NCBI GenBank assembly: GCA_023053685.1
Contig: JALIGW010000013.1
Location: forward strand, 15,697,501 to 15,761,500
From: Diadophis punctatus similis
Taxonomy: Eukaryota > Chordata > Lepidosauria > Squamata > Dipsadidae
Reading direction: 5' to 3'
DNA length: 64,000 nucleotides
The notes under the pieces: model-generated
Database searches by the model: none
The model's input: the letters and a program-made list of their open reading frames with translations, nothing else
Told to the model about the DNA's origin: nothing
Translations under genes and position numbers: made by a program
Shown here: one piece after another, positions 51,610 to 63,003 of the stretch
Layout: each line of letters begins with the position of its first letter
How positions within the stretch are numbered: position 1 is the stretch's first letter

Positions 51610-53729
51610 TGTTGCTTTAGAAGACTGAGTATATTTTTAATATAATTCTTCATTCTCAGACCAATAGAGTATCAGGAGACTAATATGCAATCAGTTAGAG
51701 CGTCTTTATTATCAATTAAGACACCTACCAGCTCACTGATTCACAGAAAGTCAGTTATAAAGAAAATGAAAAAGTCTCTGCCCTAATGAATTTAAGGAAT
51801 GTATTAGATTTATATGGGAAATTATTGAGTTACTAGAATTACTGTAACCCCACATATTTCTTTTAATAAATCTGGATAAAAGTTCTGTGAGAATTCTGTT
51901 TAGAAAAGAGTTTTAGACAGATGCCAAAGAGACTGACAGATGAGGTGTGGGAACGTAGAAGTTTAGAACTGGACTGGTGGAAAATTCCTTTGGGAAGTGT
52001 TTTAAATGAAGTGTAGTTAATGAAAAATGGTGCAGCTGTGTTGGAAAGGAGAGGGAAAGGGAGAAAATAGGCTCACAGACCGAATGTATCTTTTATCTGT
52101 AGTATAGCCTGGTATTCCAGAACTCATACGGAATTATCTTAACCACACGTGGACTTATAGCTATTCCAAAATAATGCCCTTGAATCACAAATACATAATT
52201 AAACTGGACAAAGAATTATTGAGGGAATAAAAAAAATCTAATAGTGGAATAGAATACAAGTGCTTCCTTTTTTCCTGACTAATGATATCACGATGCTTTT
52301 TATTGGTTTAAGTGAAAGACTCTTATTAGATGTAGATGTTGTTTTCAAAATTTAGCCCTGTTATTACTTTAAGCTTGGCTAATTTCATTTGAGGAAATAA
52401 CCGGATGATTGGAGCCTGACTTTCTTGTACATATTTTATTTGTAATGATTTGTGGTTCAATTTATGTTGTTAAGCACAATACAAATATTTCAGTCAACTA
52501 ACCTGCATGTGTCTCTAAAACCAAAACCAAAATAATTTCTGCTGAAATCTAGACTTCTGCATATTGCAATTGTATTTTGCTTGAAAAGTAAGTAGAAATG
52601 TAGCTTGAAGCATTACAAGAAGGGCAGTGTTTATTGATTGTATCTTTAAAAGGACAGACTTAATTTGAACTAAGAAACTCTCCAATCTGATTTCACTAAG
52701 ACAAGACTATTTAATGTTACCTTTTCCTCCACTGATATTGGCTGTAAATGCTATTATAAATATCAAAAACTCGGAGCAATAATGTTTAATTTCATAAATT
52801 TAAAGAACTATTGATTGGCATAAGCAATCAGTTGGCCAGATAAAAGGGATGGATTCTTCAAAACATTACTCTGAAGGATTCATATTTCAAAACATATATT
52901 TTAAAGAAAATCAGCTGTTTTAAAAAACACTTTTCAAAACAAAATTCAAAAGTGTTTTTAAAGAACACCTGTATCTTATTTTTATGGCTACTCACATAGT
53001 CAGCCAGATATTTGAATTTGGCATTTTTATCTATCTATCTATCAAGTTCTTTTATATTGTTTTGCAAATCAGCATATTCAAACTAAGTTATATTTATTAT
53101 AAAAGCATTAAACTTATATTGCTATATATGCCTTTGAGTAGGACTGGATAACTGTTAATTTTTATTTCTGAAGTTCTACTTCTGAATAAGTAGAAATCAG
53201 TTCACCTTCCAGAACCATTCTTTTCTTGCACATTAGTGTTTTTTTAAAAAAATCATTTATATGCTTCACACTAAATGTATTCTGCTTCTTAAAATATTTT
53301 CCCTTAATTTTATATATAGTCTTGATTTAGTTGTGAGTGTACAACTATGGTAAAGGACTACGTACATATCCTTGAAGAAGGTATGCAACAACTTTTATGA
53401 AAACATTACCTTGGACCTCAAAAGCGGATAGACTGAGAAAGAAACTCAAGATTGTCCCTTGAGTTTCTTTGCTAGAAGAAGGAAGAAATAAGCTTTATCA
53501 GGCTTTCAAAATTGTATTATTATATCATCTAACAATAAAGTGGAATTCTAGTAGATGGCATGGTGTCTTCTTCCTAACATGACATGCCTTAAAGAGTTGA
53601 CACTTATTTTTTACTTAGTATTTTAAAAAAGCAGTAGGTGGAGAGTGATCAAATAAGTTGGACCAAATTATTTAATTCAGTATCATACAACTATCTCACA
53701 GTCCAATGAGATCTGAACCTACATGCAAC
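51610..53729. other. 2.1-kb AT-rich unique sequence
   Basis: No gene or repeat family recognised. A short TCTA run lies at about 53028-53043. Confidence 0.45.
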
Positions 53730-54065
53730 CAGAGGTGGGTTCGGACCAATTCGGACCGGTTCTTTAGAACCGGTAGCAGGAATTTCCCCCCGCTCGCCAA
53801 ACCAGGAGCGATGGCCGGCTGCCAAACCAGCTCTCTCGGTGGCGCCATAGGTGCCACCATCTTGTTTTTTGCTTCTGCACGTGCACAGAAGCGGTTTTTT
53901 ACTTCTGCGCATGCACAGAAGCTGTTTTTTGCTTCTGCGCATGTACAGAAACCGAGTTTTCAGAACTGTGCATGCGTGCGCAGCTGCGCGGCGCGCAATG
54001 CATGCGTGCCCACGCCGCATGGGAGACAGTGAACCGGCAGTGAGGTAAGTTAGAACCCACCCCTT
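53730..54065. mobile_element. hAT MITE, CAGGGGTG family, copy 7
   Basis: The termini are CAGAGGTGGGTTCGGACC and the inverse ending GAACCCACCCCTT. A perfect duplication, catgcaac, flanks it (53722-53729, 54066-54073). The interior has three consecutive units of about 34 bp built on CTTCTGCGCATGCACAGAAG separated by T-runs. Confidence 0.92.
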
Positions 54066-55670
54066 CATGCAACCTATATACTTATCCATATTCATTTAAC
54101 TGAAATCCAATTTAAAAGCCATGTAAAGTGGTCTTTAGTTTTCAGTTTCTATAGTAAATATAAACCTTGGGTTTTTTTAACCTATTCACTTCCTGCTTGT
54201 TATCATGTTTCATCAAGGAGTTGATACTTTAATTCCACCTGCCTATGGCCTTTATTTATCTTTCTGAATTAATCATAAAGGAAATCATAAGCCAACATTA
54301 AGTAGTTGCAAAGAGAATAATTTTTGACCAATCAGTATTAACTTTGTGATGATGTCACTGAGATCAAATAAAACCAAACACAAAGTGAATATTAACAATA
54401 TTCATCAACAGCTATAAGGGAAATGTTTCTCAGGATTACTGCCTTGAGCTCCATCTGTTGGCGAAAAGATGGGATATAAATCCCATAGTAATAAACAAAC
54501 AAGTATCAAGAAATATTCATGGGGGGGGGGAATGAAATTTATTTTGGGTTCAGTAAAACCATAAATACTCGTGGGTTGCATCATCTAGTTTGTCTTTCAA
54601 AGTTAGCTTATTTTAAATGTTATCTATTGAATTTACATTAGAGAAGGGAATGAAAAATGTCTGGGATGCACAACATTCTCAAAATACACATTATTTGGAT
54701 TCTTAAGCAGAACTGAAGAAATATATTGAAAAGAAAGCTTTATAGATTATAAAGGCATAGATGGTATGTCTAGCTTGTCTTCTTATTTCTTTATTTTAAA
54801 ATCCTTTTCTTATGTACATCTCTTGTACAGTTGAATAAAAATGTTATCATATAAAGGCGAGGCATTAATCCAACCATGACAAAAAATTAAGATATATTTG
54901 TCCTTTCAGGCTATCTGCCTCAGTTCTGTTCTATGGAGGTCAATAAGCTGCAAGCATTTAATAAATATTACTATAATGTTGCTTTAGTTATTGAATTAGA
55001 AGAAGCTTTGAAGAAGACATAAAATGAATTGATTTGTTTGGTTTTCTATTTATTAGATCACAAAACATATATGAATTATTTTCCAGCTAGTTGATATTTT
55101 GAAAGAAGCTCAGCATTTACACAAGATTTGCATAAGAAAAATCCTATCAAAATTAATAATAAATAAACATCTTCCAGTTGCTTACATATCTCAACAAAGA
55201 CACATTTATACACTTAAGCATTCAAAACAAAATTGAAATAGATTTATTACCATAAGCTATTTTTTAGTTCCTATGATTTTCTTGTTATACTGCAATTTCA
55301 TGTGAATATTATATACATACATTATTTAAAGTTTATTATTAGTTTAGAATGGAATAAATGACAGAATCAATTAAGAACTAAAAAGGTATAAAGTGACACT
55401 AGAATAAATAAAATGTTGGGAAGAGGTATTTGATGTTCATTTACTGGTTTGTGTTTGTACTTTAGACATTTATGCTAAGTGTGGTAACAATTCTTCATAC
55501 TTGTTCTAAGTAGTCAGAACTGAAATGGAACGGTGGAATGAAATTCACATTACTTTAGGTGAAATTATTTCTTTTTGTTCACAATTCAGGTACAACACAA
55601 TAATAAGGAGACATTTGGAAGGCAAATCCAATTGCATGGTGTCTATTCCTTTGGAAGTTTGATCAGTATT
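54066..55670. other. Unique AT-rich sequence with one short LINE/SINE tail
   Basis: At about 54440-54500, GCCTTGAGCTCCATCTG and GGGATATAAATC resemble an L2/CORE-SINE 3' end. No gene is recognised. Confidence 0.4.
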
Positions 55671-55797
55671 TTTATTTTTATTTATTTTATTTATTTATTT
55701 TTATTTATTTATTTGTTTGTCAAACATGTATAAACATAACATAAGCAAAGAAGTACAGATAAATGAGGACAATAGGACAGTAAGACAGGGATGGTAG

Positions 55798-56062
55798 CAG
55801 GGGTGAAATCCTCCCGGTTCGCTCTTACCTGTCGGTCGCCGCAGAGCCTTTGGAGCTGGTGGCGTTCGCGGTGCGGGGCTGCCCCCGCCCGCTTCCCCGT
55901 CCGCCTGGATGCCGCCATTTGCGTTCTTTTGCCCTCTGCGCATGCAGAACGCTTTGCGCATGCGCAGAGGGCAAAAGAACGCAAATGGCGGCAAACGCCA
56001 CCAGCTCCAAAGGCTTTGCGGCGACTGACAGGTAAGAGCGAACCGGGAGGATTTCACCCCTG
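55798..56062. mobile_element. hAT MITE, CAGGGGTG family, copy 8
   Basis: The termini are CAGGGGTGAAATCCTCCC and its exact inverse. A perfect duplication, gatggtag, flanks it (55790-55797, 56063-56070). The outer arms of about 69 bp differ at two positions, both G/A-type. An inner palindrome (GCCGCCATTTGCGTTCTTTT and its inverse) surrounds TGCGCATGCGCA. About 50 bp of the left arm has no partner on the right. This is the least diverged member in the window. Confidence 0.96.
55955..55966. promoter_or_regulatory. NRF1-consensus palindrome in MITE copy 8
   Basis: TGCGCATGCGCA, a perfect match to the NRF1 consensus, beside GCCGCCAT-type sequence resembling YY1 sites. No evidence of binding. Confidence 0.5.
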
Positions 56063-56529
56063 GATGGTAGGCACAGTGGTGCACTTATGCATGCCCCTTA
56101 CAGACCTCTTAGGAATGGGGTAAGGTCGACTGTAGAGAGTCTAAGGTTAAAGTTTTGGGGGTTTGGGGAAGAAACCACAGAGTCAGGTAGTGCATTCCAG
56201 GCATTGATCACTCTGTTGCTGAAGTCGTATTTTCTGCAGTCGAGTTTGGAGCGGTTTACATTAAGCTTGTATCTATTGCGTGCTCGTGTATTGTTGTGGT
56301 TGAACCTGAAGTAATCATTGACAGGAAGGACATTTTGATATATGATTTTATGAACTACATTTAGATCAGATCGAAGGTGACATAGTTCTAAATTGTCTAA
56401 TCCCAATATTTCAAGTCTGGTGGAATAAGGTATTCTATTGCGAGCAGAGGAGTGGAGGACTCTTCTTGTGAAATATTTCTGGACTCTCTCTATTGTATTA
56501 ATGTCTGATATGCAGTGCGGGTTCCAGAC

Positions 56530-57281
56530 TCTCAAGCATTCTCCCTCCCACCACCCCACCACTATCTGGTAGCTTGAGTTTTCATTGACAAAAACTCCTG
56601 TCCTGCCCTACATTTTGGCCTTGACTGAGCTTTAATTGCTCCATTTTATTCCCATACCAGCTCATGAAGCGAAGTTATGCCTTTTTGTCCCCCACTCTCC
56701 AACAAACACACCACCTGACTACAATACTTACATAGTATTTTTAAAAAATTCCATAGCTTTTAAATATCAAACACAATAGTAACAAGATGTCAAAGTGTCT
56801 TAGATATTTCTTCTATTCCAAAACACCATCCTGTGTGAAATTTCCAGCACACCAACCTGAATGAGAATAGTTTTACCATTTTTTACAGACTAACATAATA
56901 TAGGAAAGAGGCAGTTTTTGCAAATCCAGGATTTGTGCTAGTTAAGGGGTGCAACATTAATTGAACTATGATTTTTGCAGCTTCTTATGGATTAGTTGGA
57001 GGTGATACTGTGATTTTAGCAGCCCAGTAAAAGAAGAAGTGGAGATGCTTAATGTAATAACATGTGAGAATTAACTTCAGAGATGGGAAAGGAGACACAG
57101 ACTAGACAGAAGTCAGACAAGTGACAGCTGAGTTTGTAGAAGGAATGGGGCATGGAAAACATCTCAGAAGGGATTCTGCTCAGTTTCTTGAACTTTAAAA
57201 GTGAAAGGGAGTTATTTACTTTCTCCCCTTGCAAGACTGATGCCAGCTCTGCAAGATAGTTCCATAAGAAACCTGCAAAAT
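56530..57281. other. Unique sequence
   Basis: No repeat or gene recognised. Confidence 0.35.
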
Positions 57282-57643
57282 TGTTAGAATATTCATGACT
57301 GAGAGAGCCAGTGGTAACAAGGTCAGCCAATGAATAGGCATAGCAACTAAGTCAGCCAATGGGAGTTAAACACTTCTGAGTCTGTGCAGAGAATTGAAAC
57401 TGGAACTTAAGCTTAAGGCTGGACATGGCTCACTCTCCACTGTGCACTCCCCACTCTGTGCTCTCTGTCCTCTCTAAACTCTGAACTAGAAGCTGCTTGT
57501 GTTTTACTTTTAACTGTTGCTACATGGAAGAAGAACTCTGCTAATGGTATTGCAAATTCATCTGTTACTGTATTTATAAAGAAGTTTATGAATCCAGCTG
57601 AATCAGTCATCTGTGTGTGCTTCTGGTTTTGATTTTTACTACA
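57282..57643 (+). mobile_element. Candidate solo LTR with CCAAT boxes
   Basis: The segment starts TGTTAGAATATTC and ends TTTTTACTACA. Two CCAAT boxes (AGCCAATGAATAGG and AGCCAATGGGAG, about 57324 and 57354) precede pyrimidine-rich sequence and TATTTATAAAG, a layout that would suit a retroviral U3-R-U5. The flanking 5 bp (aaaat, aactt) do not match, and no internal region is present. Confidence 0.35.
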
Positions 57644-58029
57644 AACTTTAATAAAAAATAGTTCCGTATTTTTAACTTTATTGTAAGGTTACACAAACAG
57701 AATATTTACTGCCCTCAAATGAAAAGAAAGGTAGGACTTCTGCACATGCAATGGAAACTTCTTTGCAGAGGAAACAACTATAGCTCATTTGAAATCGATT
57801 TTGTAGTTTAAGAATTTTTTTCAACTTGTTAACATGAAATACATATGCAATATATTCACGATTTGTTCCAATTTTAGACCAATTTGTCAATATCTTCATA
57901 AGTATCATTATACCACAGTAAAACTCCCAAGAGTTCTATTACATGCTAAACATGACTATATAATGGCATAAGCTCCCATATCATTTATAAGATCCATAGC
58001 TCAAGAATTGTTTTCAAAGAGTGCTCATC
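57644..58029. other. Unique AT-rich sequence
   Basis: No repeat or gene recognised. Confidence 0.35.
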
Positions 58030-58640
58030 ACTAATTCTACATCAAACAGGTGTGGCATATAGCTTAGAGAGCTGCGAGGAACAGTAACCTGGATCTTGTT
58101 ATTTTCAACATTGTTATTAATTATTTGAATAAAGAGGTGGGGGGGAAAGTTTATTAGATTTGTAGCTGACACAAAATTGGGTGGGATAACCAGTATCCTA
58201 CTAAGGATAACTAATATCCCTAGCAAACAGAAATTAAAAAGCAATCTTGATAAGAAGAGCTGAAAATAAACTGGACATTTGGAAAAGACATTTGAAAGAT
58301 GAAATTAGGACTAGAACTAAATCCAAGAAGAGAAAGTGAAAAAACTGAGAACGTGTAGTTTTGAGAAGGGAAGACTGTGTGATTGGAAAAAAGACCACAC
58401 AAAAAAGATCTATTTTTTTATTCTCGATGAGGGAAACACAAGGAATAATGGATTCATATTACAAGAAGGCAAATCCCAGTTAAACATTACAAAACATTCC
58501 CTACCAATAAGGGTTATTTGACAATTGACAATTATTGAAAGAAGTGATGGGCTTCCTGTTAGAGAATGCATTGAAGCAGTGGCGGGCTAGCAATAGTTAC
58601 ACATGTTTTAATCTGGATTCCTGCTCTAAGTAGCCTAGAT
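58030..58640 (+). mobile_element. Old CR1/L3-like LINE fragment
   Basis: Frame-broken plus-strand peptides match CR1 RT and C-terminus: LFSTLLLII-like sequence, then FIRFVADTKLGGITS (RT motif C with FADD reduced to VAD), and later RNNGFILQEGKSQLN. The UTR-like sequence ATTCCTGCTCTAAGTAG follows. It is heavily decayed. Confidence 0.65.
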
Positions 58641-59296
58641 TTCCCCTTTGTAAATTATACCTAGGTTTGGAGATAAGATGTTGCATTGCTAGCTATGCTG
58701 TAAAGGTCTAATATATCAATTCCTCTGAAAACTAAACATACACTGCAATTGCACCCATATCAACACAGAATTAAACTGCACTGATTTTAATGGGAATTTC
58801 TCCCAGATTAGAGAATGTATTATTATGAATTAGTGTACTGTCTTCTTGATTATCTTTATTTATTTTTTTAGAATTTCAGTGTAAACAAATCCCATCTCCT
58901 GGCCTGTTATGTTTCATGCAGTTATCTTGCTGTTTGTTTTGGCATGCAGATGATTTGAGAAATACTGGGAAACTTGCTCATCTTCAGCAAATTTAGCACT
59001 TTGCTGCCAATATTTGATCTCCAATCTCACATCTTGTTTGTTTTGTTTGTGATAAATTATATTTATGGCAACATGCCTCTCTCCGGTATTTCATTGGTAT
59101 GACAATGTGTTTTCTTCTGGCCAAGAAAAAAAAATGCTGAACGCTTTCTAACAATGATTCCAAGGCAATTTCTGTTAGAAGTCTTTGGATAAAATAATGA
59201 GATTCTATCCTCATATCTGAAGTCTATGCATATTCAACAAGTTACTCAGATCTGTGATATATAAATGAATAAATATCACAATATGAATAAGATATA
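58641..59296. other. Unique sequence
   Basis: No repeat or gene recognised. Confidence 0.35.
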
Positions 59297-59392
59297 GATG
59301 GATGGATGGATGGATGGATGGATGGATGGATGGGATGGATGGATGGATGGATGGATGGATGATAGATGATAGATAGATGATAGATGATAGAT

Positions 59393-59468
<76 letters not shown>
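59297..59468. repeat. (GGAT)n(GATA)n composite microsatellite, Bkm type
   Basis: About 15 GGAT units with one interruption are followed by GATGATA/GATA variants and about 20 perfect GATA units. (GATA)n is the core of the banded krait minor satellite. Confidence 0.97.
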
Positions 59469-60111
59469 TCAGAAAGAGTAAAAAAATATTCACAGTTACT
59501 ACAAGGAATAAGGCCAATAACATCTGAACTGGAACTGTAGGGAAATCTCTATATCATTTTACTAATATCATCATTTTAATTTTAATTTTCCCTCAAACAT
59601 ATCATAGATATTTTCCATTTGAATCCAGTTCAAATGAGTGGAATCTAGTGGTAGGTTAAATATTTTAAATCTCCCACTGAGGATTATGTTCCTAAAGTAT
59701 AATTTAATATTTCTTTAACTTACACTTCCTTACTCTCACTATACCATTCAAAATCCACTTTTAGCTTTTGGGGAGCATTATTTGAAGCACACATCTGATT
59801 GATTGATTCATTGCAAAGTTTATTTTGGATGGTGTGATCATTTTCTGCTTTCATGCATATCTCAGGAATTATATGTCAATCATCAAGATGGGAAAAACAA
59901 TAGAAATGAATTAGTTGGACTAATCATTTGAGAAATATGATTTGAGAAGATAAGGATCAGATAAAAAGGCTAGTAACCAAAAGCACAAATTAAACCTAAC
60001 TTTTATTTATATATAAATAAAATATTTATTAAATATAAATATAAATAAAATTGGCCTTCAAATCTAAAAAAATCTAAAATCTTCACAATTATATTACCAA
60101 TAGTTGCAATA
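59469..60111. other. Unique AT-rich sequence
   Basis: No gene. An AT-only patch (TATAAATAAAATATTTATTA) lies near 60010-60050. Confidence 0.35.
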
Positions 60112-60340
60112 GAGCTGTGGTGGCATGATGGTTAGAATGCAGTATTGCAACTCTGCCCACAGCCAAGAGTTCAATCCTGACTGGTTCAAGGTTGACTCAG
60201 CCTTCCATCCTTCTGATGGAAGTAAAATGAGGACCAAGATTGTTGGGGGCAATATGCTGATTCTATAAACTGCTTAGAGAGGGCTGCAAAGCACTATAAA
60301 GCGGTATATAAGTCTAAGTGCTATTGCTATGGCTATTAAA
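60112..60340 (+). mobile_element. Full-length Sauria SINE
   Basis: It begins GAGCTGTGGTGGCATGATGG, with A box GATGGTTAGAATGC and B box GAGTTCAATCCTGAC of the tRNA-derived promoter. The body follows (TTGACTCAGCCTTCCATCC, GTTGGGGGCAATATGCTG), then the BovB-related 3' end (GGTATATAAGTCTAAGTGCT, ATTGCTATGGCTATT). Confidence 0.93.
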
Positions 60341-61544
60341 AGTAGTCATTATTAAAATGCACATGTAATGTTTCTACAGGTAAAGGTATCCTCTTTAAGG
60401 GTAATGATATATTAAATATTAATAAAAAAACCTTTAAAAAAAGAATTTTATGAGGAATGACAATATACTGGTTAATTTAATTAAAACATGATTACTGTTT
60501 CTCTACTTATAAGGAAGAATAAAGTACATAGAATTTTTCCTCTCAGTTTAAGCATTAAAAAAAGTCAGTATGTTTAAGAAAAAAATAATTTTTCAGAAGC
60601 TATAAGGCCAAAATGACTAATGCCAATATTTGTTATAATTTGAAATAAGAGACTTTACCAAAACTGAAGCTCTGGATAATTTACATTTATAAAGATGAAA
60701 GAAAGGAACTAAAACATAAATGGACAGTATTTCTTTATTGCAGATATTTAAATGTCTTGTAAGGTGGGTGAATTGACCAAGGCACAGGTATTTCTAGACT
60801 GATACATTCAGTTTCAATGACACACTGCATGCAGCACCAAAGTGAAGTTTTTTAATGATTTGTACCCCAAACTCCATGAAATAACAGCAAAAAAGAAAAG
60901 CACTGAAAAGACACAGAGAACATGAATTATTGCCCTATAATTTCAGTAGTTGGAAAAGCATTGTATTGATTCATACAAAAGGTCCTATTTGAAGACAAGG
61001 ACCTTACATGTAGGTGCTTGCTACAAAAAAAATAGCACTTTTTAATTTCTCTTTAACATTAAGTACAATGCATTTTTAGTTTAAAATGTTCTGGTTTTGG
61101 TTAGGCTGCTCATATTCTTGGATGGTTTCCAATATACTGTATGAACTGGATCATCATCGAAAGTAAAAAACACATCAAATTGAATAAACATTGTGAGTTC
61201 CAGTATTAAAATTCTTCACTCAGTGATACCTGATGATACAATTATCAATAATATAACTGGAGAATAATTTTCAGCCAGTATAAAACACCAATGCTTTTTT
61301 TTCTGAGAAGCAATATATACTATACATATATAAAATACATGACATGCCATTCCCATTTGACTTATCTTTACTCAAGTGTAAAAGAACAATGGGACAATTT
61401 GCATGGACATGCAAGTGAACCTTCATTCCATGGACTTCAATGAATGTGCTAACTAAATAAAAACTCTTCTACATGCAAAGGTTCTAGAGAAAGGATTGGA
61501 TTTTCCTTTTTTCATGTGATTGATACCAATCCATCACTGTTAAC
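60341..61544. other. Unique AT-rich sequence
   Basis: No gene or repeat family recognised. Confidence 0.4.
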
Positions 61545-61782
61545 TTTTTACAAGCCTTCAAAACTTGGCTATGTCATCAGGTTTGGGAACCCCAAGAGAA
61601 TGATGAGTTGTGGAAGTGGCTTCACTGTTGTTAATATCTGTCACTCTCTCCTTGCATTTTTAATTATAATATTAATATTTTAATTGATTTTTTATATTAT
61701 TAGTTTTTAACATTTTTATTGTAGCCACCAGAGTCATATTTTGTAACATGGTTGTCTATATGATGAATAAATAAATAAACCC
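61545..61782 (+). mobile_element. Old L2 LINE 3' end
   Basis: AAGCCTTCAAAACTTGGCTA resembles the L2 ORF end (LKTWL). The 3' end GCCACCAGAGTCATATTTTG, followed by TGATGAATAAATAAATAAA, matches L2 tails. Diverged. Confidence 0.55.
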
Positions 61783-62504
61783 ATACTAAGCTACTTTTTC
61801 TTACATTTGAGCAGAGTTTTGTCATTAGGACACTGAAACAGTTTTTCTGGAAAGTCATTAAATAGTGTGTTCAAATGTCAGTTACTGGTTTTGTGGTTCA
61901 CAAAAATCCAGAAATATATAGGATCACATCACAAGTTCTGGTTTCAGTGTAGGCTAAGAAAGTGTTGCAAGTTCCTGGAGCCTCATGAGCAAACTGTTAT
62001 GACTCTAAACAAGTTTCCCGATTTTTAGAGGGTCTAAAGAGATTTTCTTTAGCTGTATAATCACAATCTCTAGGAATATTGTCCCAAGCATTTTCAACTG
62101 ATAGAAAGAACAGCAAAAATATCTCATGGCAGCCATTCTTCCTATTAGCTTTTTCCTAGTGCAAGGGAAGGGCATTTATTTTATAAAACAGTGATGAGGA
62201 AGAAATAGTTCAATCTTAACTTCTCCATTGCAGAACCAAGTGTGTATCAGCACTTCAGAAAGACATCTCTAGTTTTTTTCATTCTAACTGATCCCCAGCA
62301 TAGAGTTACTCTCTCTTGGAGTCTATTAATATATCGTTCTCATATATTTCATTGGCCAATTATATCTATGCAACAGAGGTGTTCAGAAGTCTTCAGATTA
62401 CTCCAAGAGTTCTATCAAATTACCATTTGTAATGTGACAGAAGGGAAATTTATGAAATATAGAACTTGAATAATAATACTGATTGTAGTTAATTTTATTT
62501 GCAT
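61783..62504. other. Unique sequence
   Basis: No repeat or gene recognised. Confidence 0.35.
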
Positions 62505-62744
62505 TTAGCAATAGCAATAGCACTTAGACTTATATACTGCTTCATAGTGCTTTACAGCCCTCTCTAAGTGGTTTACAGAGTTCAGCATATTGCCCCCAAC
62601 AATCTGGGTCCTCATTTTACCCACCTCGGAAGGATGGAAGGCTGAGTCAACCTTGAGCCTGGTGAGATTTGAACAGCTGAACTGCTGAACTAGCAATCAG
62701 CTGAAGGTTGCAGTGCTGCTTTTAACCACTGCGCCACCTCGCAG
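62505..62744 (-). mobile_element. Full-length Sauria SINE, variant head
   Basis: On the minus strand it begins GAGGTGGCGCAGTGGTTAAA, with B box GTTCAAATCTCACC. It continues with the standard body and ends TAAGTCTAAGTGCTATTGCT. The head carries a longer anticodon-region segment (CTGATTGCTAGTTCAGCAGT) than the copy at 60112, so it is a different subfamily. Confidence 0.9.
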
Positions 62745-62756
62745 TGGATTTCTATC

Positions 62757-62838
62757 TACCCCCTCCCTCCCACCCTCATTCTCTCTCCCCCCCCTCTCTC
62801 CCCCCCCTCTCTCTCCCTCCCTCCCCCCCTCTCTGTTT
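62757..62838. repeat. C/T-rich microsatellite
   Basis: Mixed CCCT, CCTC and C-run units on the left of repeat X copy 2. Confidence 0.9.
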
Positions 62839-62861
62839 GTCTGGGATCACCCTGTGCCACA

Positions 62862-62937
62862 AGTCATCAAAACAACCCTATTGCACCTCAGGTTTTGATT
62901 GTTTAATGGTGGCCATTGTGTGTGTGGGGAGGGGGGG
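62862..62937. repeat. Dispersed repeat X, copy 2
   Basis: Same 73-76 bp segment as 25725-25800, about 93% identical and in the same orientation, again followed by G-rich then TC-rich sequence. Confidence 0.7.
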
Positions 62938-62953
62938 AATGGGACAGAAGATC

Positions 62954-63003
62954 TCTCCCTCTCCCTCTCCCTCTCCCCCCCCCCCTCTCTCTCTCTCTCT
63001 CTT
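62954..63003. repeat. (CTCCCT)n(TC)n microsatellite
   Basis: Hexanucleotide CTCCCT units, a C-run, then TC units, directly after repeat X copy 2. Confidence 0.93.

Larger units (their letters stand above)
55671..56529 (-). mobile_element. LINE 3' end, family C, copy 2, split by a hAT MITE
   Basis: On the minus strand the frame 56529-56098 encodes an intact ORF2 C-terminus: NPHCISDINTIERVQKYFTR, YSTRLEILGLDNLELCHLRS, DFSNRVINAWNALPDSVV and LTPFLRGL, then stop. The 3' UTR contains the MITE (55798-56062) and ends in a TTTA/TTTG-rich tail at 55671-55720. It is 5' truncated at 56529, close to where the copy at 15681-16260 also becomes hard to follow. CR1/L2 supergroup. Confidence 0.85.

Noticed and set aside
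60112..60190. tRNA gene from A and B boxes
   Set aside because: The boxes belong to the SINE promoter. No cloverleaf or acceptor stem, and the SINE body follows directly. Same for 14831 and 62744.
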